A stretch of DNA of 12,498 bases from Bacteroidales bacterium (GTDB taxonomy: Bacteria > Bacteroidota > Bacteroidia > Bacteroidales > Dysgonomonadaceae): NCBI GenBank assembly GCA_012799155.1, contig JAAZLV010000024.1, positions 1 to 12,498 on the forward strand, given 5' to 3'. This document shows, in pieces, positions 7,013-12,498 of this stretch (the stretch's first letter is position 1; each line of letters opens with the position of its first letter). A program made the translations under genes and the position numbers. Under the pieces are notes generated by a model. The model ran no database searches and had not been told where the DNA came from. It saw only the letters and a list, made by a program, of their open reading frames with translations.

Positions 7013-8082
7013 TCTTTCGGCGAAAAATCGAACGTCACCACCACCGGTTTGTGGTCACTGTACTCCAGCTCTGGTGAGTAATAACGTGTGGCCCTGAAGT
7101 TTTCAGAAGAATAAAAGATGTAATCGATCCGGTACAACTTCTTCAGGTAGCGATAGCTGTAGCCATAACCTTTGCCCGCATCCCGAAAACTGTCTCTCAA
7201 TCGGCCCTTAATGGTTCTGTAGGTATAAGAGGAAGGGGTTGCATTGAAATCACCACAGACAATCAACGGATAGGGGCTTTCATCCAGCAGTTTTCTGATG
7301 ACATCAGCCTGTCGTGTCCGAATGCTGCCATTTTCCTCGACCACCTGTTTCAGCTTCTTCAATTGTGCAATCGTGTGCCCAATATTCGGTGTAAGAGGCG
7401 CCCTATATTGGTTTATATTGGTAGTTTGCAGATGGTTGTTAAAGAGGCGCACCCTCACTCCCTCCATATCCAGGTCAACCCACATGGAGAAGTTGTCGGT
7501 CTCATCCACAAAAGCCACCGGCTGCGTCTCAAGAATGGGATAGCGACTAAATATGGCAACGTTAAGGGCTCCGTGCCGCCGCGACAATATCCGATAATGG
7601 GGCATCGATCTTGTGAGATCCAGGATCAGCCCATCCCTACCCCTACCAGCAGTCGGAAACTCCTGCAGACAGATGATATCCACCTTTTCATTTTCCAGAA
7701 AGGCTGCAAATTGTTGGGTATCCATGTAAACATTCTCACCTATCTCGTTGTGAATGTTGTAAGTTGCAACTGTCACATCATTTTTCGGGAGAGCCTGTTT
7801 ACGCAGAGGCCAGTGGAAAACAGAGCTGATATAGGGGATACTGATGAGCAGAGCCGCAATGGGTACAATCATCCAGGGGCTCCTCTTCCAGATCCAAAAA
7901 AGCATGATAAGTGCATTGAGCAGCAAAACCAGCGGTAACAATATCCCCAGCCAATGGATGGCCGGATATCGCGTTGGATGAAAATGCGAGACATAACTAC
8001 CCACCACTGCCATCAATGCCGGAACAAAGCTCAGCAATCCCAGGAAGAACTCCAGGAACTTAAAAAGTACTACTTTTCCCAC
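7009..8082 (-). CDS. Membrane-anchored endonuclease/exonuclease/phosphatase (EEP) family protein
   Basis: A Mg-dependent phosphohydrolase or nuclease fold held at the inner membrane; the substrate (nucleic acid, phospholipid or sugar phosphate) is unknown. It has 357 residues. Residues about 7-32, 44-65 and 70-88 are three hydrophobic helices, followed by the EEP domain from about 102. All metal and catalytic signatures are present: Asn109 in YNIHNE, Glu141 in LQEF, His217 in NNHLQTT, Asp278 and Asn280 in CGDFNATP, Asp320 in RIDYIF, and Asp343-His344 in SDHKP. The start is GTG at 8082; a stop lies three codons upstream in frame and the next Met (24) would cut the first helix, so GTG is preferred. 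Whether the domain faces the periplasm depends on the helix count; three helices with a cytoplasmic N-terminus would place it outside. Such three-helix EEP proteins are common in Bacteroidota (recall). It converges on the UDP-glucuronate decarboxylase gene. Confidence 0.9.
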   Translation of the reverse strand: MGKVVLFKFLEFFLGLLSFVPALMAVVGSYVSHFHPTRYPAIHWLGILLPLVLLLNALIMLFWIWKRSPWMIVPIAALLISIPYISSVFHWPLRKQALPKNDVTVATYNIHNEIGENVYMDTQQFAAFLENEKVDIICLQEFPTAGRGRDGLILDLTRSMPHYRILSRRHGALNVAIFSRYPILETQPVAFVDETDNFSMWVDLDMEGVRVRLFNNHLQTTNINQYRAPLTPNIGHTIAQLKKLKQVVEENGSIRTRQADVIRKLLDESPYPLIVCGDFNATPSSYTYRTIKGRLRDSFRDAGKGYGYSYRYLKKLYRIDYIFYSSENFRATRYYSPELEYSDHKPVVVTFDFSPKD

Positions 8083-8366
8083 AAAAAGTCAATATCATCG
8101 TTAAAATAGAGATTCATAAAACAAAAATAAGAAAAAAAACGTGCCAAAATCAGCTGATACAAACACCGCAGGTTAGAATACTCGTAAAAATATAAAAAAT
8201 TGTGATGCCACAGATAAATGACATGGATGAGCAAACAATAAAAGTAGCAATATTGTTTATCTTTGTGGGATAATATAAAAAGGGTCGGTTGAACCATCCA
8301 CTATACAACCAAAAACGGCCCAGGCACCAAGATTGAGCGCTCACAAGTCAATTTTTTAAAGACGCA
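8083..8366. other. Divergent intergenic region with promoter candidates for both flanking genes
   Basis: AT-rich gap between the EEP gene (leftward) and the REC-kinase gene (rightward). Leftward: TATTTTTG (8129-8122) fits TAnnTTTG, with TTTG (8148-8145) 15 nt upstream, slightly short spacing. Rightward: TATCTTTG (8258-8265) fits TAnnTTTG and would give a leader of about 95 nt containing the palindrome at 8334-8343. Open frames crossing this gap are rich in Tyr, Phe and Cys and look like translated AT-rich DNA rather than genes. Confidence 0.5.
8334..8343. repeat. 10-bp perfect palindrome in the leader of the REC-kinase gene
   Basis: TGAGCGCTCA is a perfect GC-centred palindrome 23 bp upstream of the ATG at 8367 and downstream of the promoter candidate at 8258-8265. 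It could be an operator half-site pair or a structured leader element. There is no loop, so it is not a terminator. A single occurrence; chance remains possible. Confidence 0.35.
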
Positions 8367-9500
8367 ATGATTGTTGATTTTTCTAACTTTAAGATCCTGG
8401 CGGTCGATGACATCCCGACAAATACCATGCTGTTGCAGCTGATGCTCGAGCAATCAGGGTTTCATGTCTTCACAGCGCATAGTGCAGAGGAGGCGGTTAC
8501 CCAGATTGATAAAGAGATACCTGACTTGATACTGTTGGATGTTCTTATGCCCGGTACCGATGGTTTCACCTTGGCCAGACAATTGAAGGAGCATCCTGAT
8601 TACTTAGACATTCCCATCATCTTTCTTACCGCACTCAATTCAACTGATGACATCGTGAAGGGATTCCAGTTGGGAGCAGATGATTACATCACCAAGCCCT
8701 TTAAAAAAGAGGAGCTGTTGGTACGTGTGGGTCATCAACTCACATTATTGGAAGCCAAGCGGACAATTGAAGAACAGAAAACTGAACTGGAGCATACCAT
8801 TGCCGGTAGGGATACTCTCTATTCGGTGATCGCGCACGACCTGCGCATGCCGATGTCTACGATAAAGATGATCCTCAACGTCTTGACCATCCAGATGAAA
8901 GAAGAGGGCAATATTCGGCCTGAAATCATGGAATCGGTACAAAATGCCAACGAGGTATCGGAGCAGCTTTTCAGGTTGCTTGACAACATGTTGAAGTGGA
9001 CCAAAACGCAACTGGGTAAACTGGAAGCGATCAGGCAACCATTCGATCTGGCAGAGTTGACCGAAGCAGAAGTGGAGACAGCGACAATTCTTGCAGCAAA
9101 CAAGAACATCAAACTCTTGTACAAATCAACTGCCACAGGCAATACCGAAGTTGAAGTGGACATTGACATGATCAAGACCGTTATGCGGAATCTGATCAGC
9201 AATGCCATCAAGTACAGCCACAGGGATGGCACGATCGAGGTGATGCTGGAAACAGAAAACGACGAGGTGATTTACAAAGTGACTGACCAGGGCTGCGGCA
9301 TCAGCGAGGAAGCACAGCGCACACTTCTTGATGTGGGCAACCTACACACCACATATGGTACGGAACAGGAAACAGGTTCCGGCCTGGGGCTGAAGTTGGT
9401 AAACAATTTCCTGAAACTGAACAACGGACGTCTCTTTTTTTGGTCGAAAGAGAAGGAAGGCTCCACTTTTGGGTTTGCGTTACCGGTTTTAAACAAGTAG
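8367..9500 (+). CDS. Response regulator-histidine kinase protein (REC-HisKA-HATPase), soluble
   Basis: Cytoplasmic signalling protein of 377 residues with no membrane segment. Residues about 8-125 are a receiver domain: acidic Asp14-Asp15, phospho-acceptor Asp58 in LLDVLMPG, Thr88 and Lys110 in ITKPF. A coiled linker at about 127-147 (AKRTIEEQKTELEHT) follows. The HisKA helix carries His157 in IAHDLRMPMSTIK. The ATPase domain has the N box NLISNAIKYS (275-284), the G1 box TDQGCGI (306-312) and the G2 box GSGLGL (337-342). All key residues are present, so it should autophosphorylate and have its own receiver input. There is no DNA-binding domain: the receiver sits at the N-terminus and controls the kinase, so another protein should phosphorylate Asp58 and a further regulator should take the output. 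It converges on a larger PAS-hybrid kinase gene 54 bp away, an attractive but unproven partner. Confidence 0.94.
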   Translation: MIVDFSNFKILAVDDIPTNTMLLQLMLEQSGFHVFTAHSAEEAVTQIDKEIPDLILLDVLMPGTDGFTLARQLKEHPDYLDIPIIFLTALNSTDDIVKGFQLGADDYITKPFKKEELLVRVGHQLTLLEAKRTIEEQKTELEHTIAGRDTLYSVIAHDLRMPMSTIKMILNVLTIQMKEEGNIRPEIMESVQNANEVSEQLFRLLDNMLKWTKTQLGKLEAIRQPFDLAELTEAEVETATILAANKNIKLLYKSTATGNTEVEVDIDMIKTVMRNLISNAIKYSHRDGTIEVMLETENDEVIYKVTDQGCGISEEAQRTLLDVGNLHTTYGTEQETGSGLGLKLVNNFLKLNNGRLFFWSKEKEGSTFGFALPVLNK

Positions 9501-9554
9501 AAGTAACCGACGAGGAAGAGGTCACATCCTTTACATATCTATTTTCCCTCCCCT

Positions 9555-11786
9555 TTAAATGTATTTGTTGATGGTGGCAATCAACAGTTCCTTGTCGAAC
9601 GGTTTCGTAAGAAAATCCTTGCATCCATTGTCCATCAACTCTTTTTTATCGCTGTCAAATGCATAGGCACTCACTGCAATGATTGGCGGATAGAAAGGTG
9701 ATTCCTGTCGGATGGCACGTATAGCCTCCAGGCCGTTCATCACCGGCATCTTGATATCCATCAATATCAGGCTTGGGTTCCTGGACTGAAACAGTCGTAT
9801 CGCTTCATCACCATCCTTTGCGTGTATCAGGTAATACTCGTTACCGATCATTGCCTCAATCAATTCAAAATTGTCCTGATTGTCCTCTGCAACGAGAATG
9901 GTGCTTTTCATCTCTTTCCTGCTGTCCAGCAGTGAACTGCTCTGAGGTTTCACGTGGAATTCATCATCTTCACTGTCGGCAAGCAGCAATGGTATTCTAC
10001 AGGTAAATCGCGTTCCAACTCCCATTTGGGAGGCCACCTTGATATCGCCCCCCAAACGCTCCAGGATGGTCCTGCAGATGGGGAGACCCAGTCCGGTACC
10101 TTGTGCAAAACTGTTCACCTTCTCGAAACGTTCAAACACCTTTTCCAGTTTATCCTCCGGTATGCCGATACCGGTATCATTCACAAACAGTTCCAGCCAC
10201 TCCGGCAGAATCCTGTAACCGATGGTGACAGTGCCTTTGGGCGTAAACTTGAGGGCATTGTCAATCAGGTTGGAGAGCACCTGGGTAAGGCGGTTTCTGT
10301 CGCTTCGAATGGAGATGTCCTCTTCGGGCAATTCCAGGATGAGGCTGGCACTTCCTGCATATAGCTGATAAGTACTAAATATCTCCCGGTATAGGTCATG
10401 CATGCTGACGTCTGAGAAATGGAAGACCAACGTGCCCGATTCTATTCTTGAGAGGTCGAGCACCTCATTGATCAGTAGCAACAGCCGGTTGTTGTTCGAT
10501 TCAATGATCTTGTGAAACTTCATCCGCTGATCGCGATCCTCCAGGTCTGCCATGATATTCGAAAAGCCAACGATCGCATTGAGAGGAGTCCTTATCTCAT
10601 GGCTCATGTTGGAGAGAAAAGCTGATTTCAGCCGGTCCGACTCTTCCGCTTTCTCTTTAGCCTCCATCAACTTCTGCTCGTAGCGGACATGTTCGGAGAT
10701 GTCACGCCCAAGATTCCAGATAATATCTTCCCCGTAATCGTTACGGATAATAAAGGCGGAACATTCGGTGCTGATCACGTCGTATTCGGAATAATGATGG
10801 TTGCAGACAAACTTCAGGGAGTTATCATTTGATTGCAGTGACTGCAGAAAAAGGTTCCATTTCTCTTCACTCTTGAAGTTCTCTAGCACATCGTATGCTT
10901 TTAATTTGCTGATATCAATCTTTTCGGGAATATGGTTCATTACCCGGCACAGGTGGTTGGCGAAGATGAGTGTGCCGTCAATCTTTGCAGCAAAGATGGT
11001 TTCGTTTGTATTGTTGACCGCCAGAGTGATCATTTTGAGACGATCCCAATTGGATACGATGTCATCGATGTTCTGTATGTAGCCTTCAAAAATCAGGTCA
11101 CCATTGCGGTCGTGGTATCTGTTGATAATTTTTGTACGCACGTAATAGATCTTCTCCTTCACCACCCTGTAGTCATACATATCCACATCATTGGGGGGAT
11201 TCATCAAATAGTCTTCGATCCTCTCCCTGTCTTCGTGGTGCACATGTTGCAGATATTGAGACAGGGGAATGACAACTTCCTCGTCTGAGGGGAGTGAAAT
11301 ACCGACATATCCCTCATAGCGGAGCATTTTAGTAATTGAATTGAAACTCCAGTAGCCGATCTTTGCCGCCTTTCCGGTCTCATGCAAACGTTCGTTGGCC
11401 AGTTGCAATCTCAATTTCATCTGGCTGCGCTCAGTGATATCGCGATATTGCAGCAGCAGATGCTCCTCGTCATACTTCTGGATGATACACTTGAAATAGA
11501 ACATCTTCTCCGGGGCGGGAAGATCATAGTTGGCATTGGAGATCTCGCCGGTGCGGGCGACGTGCTCGATAGCCGGTCTCAGATCCATAAGGGTTTCCTG
11601 CGGGAAGCAATCAAAAATATTCTTTCCAAGCAGCGTCCCCTCCTCATTGACGTAAGGATTGTTCGCGGTTTTGACAATCATGTCGACGCAGGTGCCGTCG
11701 TTCTTCACCAACAGCAGGGTATCAGTCATCATTTCCAGCAATCGGGCAGCCTGACTCTTATCATGCAATAGTCGTTTCGTTTTCAT
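9555..11786 (-). CDS. PAS-domain hybrid sensor histidine kinase with C-terminal receiver
   Basis: Soluble cytoplasmic hybrid kinase of 743 residues from ATG at 11786. Order: a PAS-like region at about 12-120 ending LLQYRDITER; a second at about 137-242 with the PAS fold-3 feel (IGYWSFN ... GYIQNIDDI); a third at about 250-367 ending NLGRDISEHV; a coiled linker (EAKEKAEESDRLKSAF). Then come HisKA with His396 in NMSHEIRTPLNAIVGFS, HATPase with the N box NLIDNALKF (506-514), G1 NDTGIGIP (536-543) and G2 GTGLGL (563-568), and REC with Asp635, phospho-acceptor Asp677 in LMDIKMP, Ser706 and Lys728. All catalytic residues are present. The frame extends upstream to a TTG at 11825 inside the glycosyltransferase gene; the ATG 11 bp after that gene's stop is preferred. 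Tight spacing suggests co-transcription with the glycosyltransferase. PAS ligands are unknown. Confidence 0.93.
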   Translation of the reverse strand: MKTKRLLHDKSQAARLLEMMTDTLLLVKNDGTCVDMIVKTANNPYVNEEGTLLGKNIFDCFPQETLMDLRPAIEHVARTGEISNANYDLPAPEKMFYFKCIIQKYDEEHLLLQYRDITERSQMKLRLQLANERLHETGKAAKIGYWSFNSITKMLRYEGYVGISLPSDEEVVIPLSQYLQHVHHEDRERIEDYLMNPPNDVDMYDYRVVKEKIYYVRTKIINRYHDRNGDLIFEGYIQNIDDIVSNWDRLKMITLAVNNTNETIFAAKIDGTLIFANHLCRVMNHIPEKIDISKLKAYDVLENFKSEEKWNLFLQSLQSNDNSLKFVCNHHYSEYDVISTECSAFIIRNDYGEDIIWNLGRDISEHVRYEQKLMEAKEKAEESDRLKSAFLSNMSHEIRTPLNAIVGFSNIMADLEDRDQRMKFHKIIESNNNRLLLLINEVLDLSRIESGTLVFHFSDVSMHDLYREIFSTYQLYAGSASLILELPEEDISIRSDRNRLTQVLSNLIDNALKFTPKGTVTIGYRILPEWLELFVNDTGIGIPEDKLEKVFERFEKVNSFAQGTGLGLPICRTILERLGGDIKVASQMGVGTRFTCRIPLLLADSEDDEFHVKPQSSSLLDSRKEMKSTILVAEDNQDNFELIEAMIGNEYYLIHAKDGDEAIRLFQSRNPSLILMDIKMPVMNGLEAIRAIRQESPFYPPIIAVSAYAFDSDKKELMDNGCKDFLTKPFDKELLIATINKYI

Positions 11787-11797
11787 ATCAGATGGCG

Positions 11798-12498
11798 TTA
11801 TTTGTTTCTCCTGGCTTTTTCCCAAGCGGCATTTCCTTCGAATCTACTGAGGTAAGCCGCACCTTTAAATACGTTTAGATTCATGAAAAGGAAATAGTAA
11901 GGGATAAACAATATTTTATTCCTGATGGCATGATGTGCCAGGTATGATCCCACCAGGGCAGAGAGGTAAAAGAGGAGCTGTAGCAGACCCAAGATTTGAT
12001 ACAACCACACGGGTTCAGTTTGCAAGAGGATCAGTGATCCATTCAGTGGCAGTAGCAGGAAGAGTGCCACAGGCGTGACGGTCCATCGCAGCACCCGGTG
12101 CGATATGTACTGAAAACTGAGCCACCCGTGACGAAACGGGTTGAGCAGCGAAAGAAGCCTTCCTACAGACTGCAGGCCACCGGCTGCAATACGGACCTTT
12201 CTTTTCTCCTCCTCCTGCATGTTGAGAGAGGCGGTTTCCAGGGCATAAGCCTCTTTGCAATAGTGGATGCGATGGCCTTCGTGTGCGATCTGCAGCGACA
12301 GTACGAAGTCATCCAGGAGTGTATCTTCCGGCAGTTCCCTGAAGAGCCGGGTACGGATGGCGAAGAGCTCTCCGGCGGCCCCCACAGCCGAATTTAAACG
12401 TGAATCAAGCTCCTTCAACAGCGATTCATACTTCCAGTAGGCCCCTTCCCCACCCGACGAAGCGGTATCCATCTCCTTGACGGCGATACGCTTTTCAC
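11798..12498 (-). CDS. Processive family-2 glycosyltransferase, C-terminal part (5' end outside window)
   Basis: Inner-membrane GT-A glycosyltransferase of the cellulose/PNAG/hyaluronan-synthase-like group, expected to polymerise or add sugars to a surface or secreted polysaccharide. Visible are 233 residues; the frame continues past the right edge, since codons above the first internal Met (ATG at 12472) read EKRIAVKE and join the family pattern. Seen: GEGAYWKYE, GAAGELFAIR, the LLDDF acidic motif supplying the catalytic base (12329-12315 region), and KRKVRIAAGGLQS in the place of the usual QxxRW acceptor motif. After these come the amphipathic SFQYISHRVLRW and about three to four membrane helices (VTPVALFLLLPLNGSLILL onward), then a basic tail EKARRNK. 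The N-terminal nucleotide-sugar half is not in view. The gene stops 11 bp before the PAS-hybrid kinase, suggesting one transcript. Product sugar cannot be told. Confidence 0.9.
   Translation of the reverse strand, partial: EKRIAVKEMDTASSGGEGAYWKYESLLKELDSRLNSAVGAAGELFAIRTRLFRELPEDTLLDDFVLSLQIAHEGHRIHYCKEAYALETASLNMQEEEKRKVRIAAGGLQSVGRLLSLLNPFRHGWLSFQYISHRVLRWTVTPVALFLLLPLNGSLILLQTEPVWLYQILGLLQLLFYLSALVGSYLAHHAIRNKILFIPYYFLFMNLNVFKGAAYLSRFEGNAAWEKARRNK

Noticed and set aside
8070..8344. Two minus-strand open frames (75 and 64 codons) in the gap upstream of the EEP gene
   Set aside because: Composition is extreme (Tyr, Phe, Cys, Leu, Ile) as expected from translated AT-rich DNA, no motif is recognisable, and they overlap the likely promoter.
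11787..11825. TTG start giving the hybrid kinase 13 more residues and overlapping the glycosyltransferase
   Set aside because: An ATG at 11786 lies 11 bp after the upstream stop, and the extra residues add no domain; the PAS region begins after the ATG.
1..12498. Mobile element, phage, toxin-antitoxin, defence island or CRISPR array
   Set aside because: No transposase, integrase, direct-repeat array, tRNA-flanked insertion or known defence domain was seen; gene content is housekeeping and signalling.

Overview
This window looks like chromosomal DNA from a member of the Bacteroidota, most likely Bacteroidales. The evidence is the protein styles (S9 peptidase with a lipid-free signal peptide, a lineage-type P-II protein, an EEP-family protein with N-terminal membrane helices), the AT-rich gaps with weak Shine-Dalgarno sites, and several upstream matches to the Bacteroidota -7 promoter box TAnnTTTG. 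A genus cannot be fixed from sequence reading alone; a Dysgonomonadaceae-like organism is only a guess. I see no phage, transposon, CRISPR, tRNA or rRNA sequence.

Left part (1-3018): the C-terminal half of arginyl-tRNA synthetase (argS) runs off the left edge and ends in a strong intrinsic terminator. Converging on it is a secreted S9-family (prolyl oligopeptidase type) serine peptidase with an intact Ser-Asp-His triad.

Nitrogen block (3183-5624, all on the minus strand): in transcription order, a small outer-membrane beta-barrel protein, a divergent P-II signalling protein and an Amt ammonium channel. P-II and Amt are 15 bp apart and are surely a pair. The barrel protein lies 174 bp upstream and probably belongs to the same response. 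The P-II protein keeps its ATP-binding loops but has a remodelled T-loop.

Right part (6038-12498): UDP-glucuronate decarboxylase (UDP-xylose formation) on the plus strand; a membrane-anchored EEP-family phosphohydrolase/nuclease convergent with it, the two stop codons interlocking in one TTAA; a cytoplasmic REC-HisKA-HATPase protein on the plus strand; and, convergent with that, a PAS-rich hybrid kinase (three PAS-like regions, HisKA, HATPase, REC). The kinase lies 11 bp behind a processive family-2 glycosyltransferase that runs off the right edge. This suggests signal-controlled cell-surface or exopolysaccharide synthesis. Neither sensor protein has a DNA-binding or other recognisable output domain, so the output must be elsewhere or through protein contacts.

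Most of the window is ordinary chromosomal content. The points most worth a second look are the divergent P-II T-loop, the pair of output-less hybrid sensors beside a glycosyltransferase, and a few inverted repeats in leaders.
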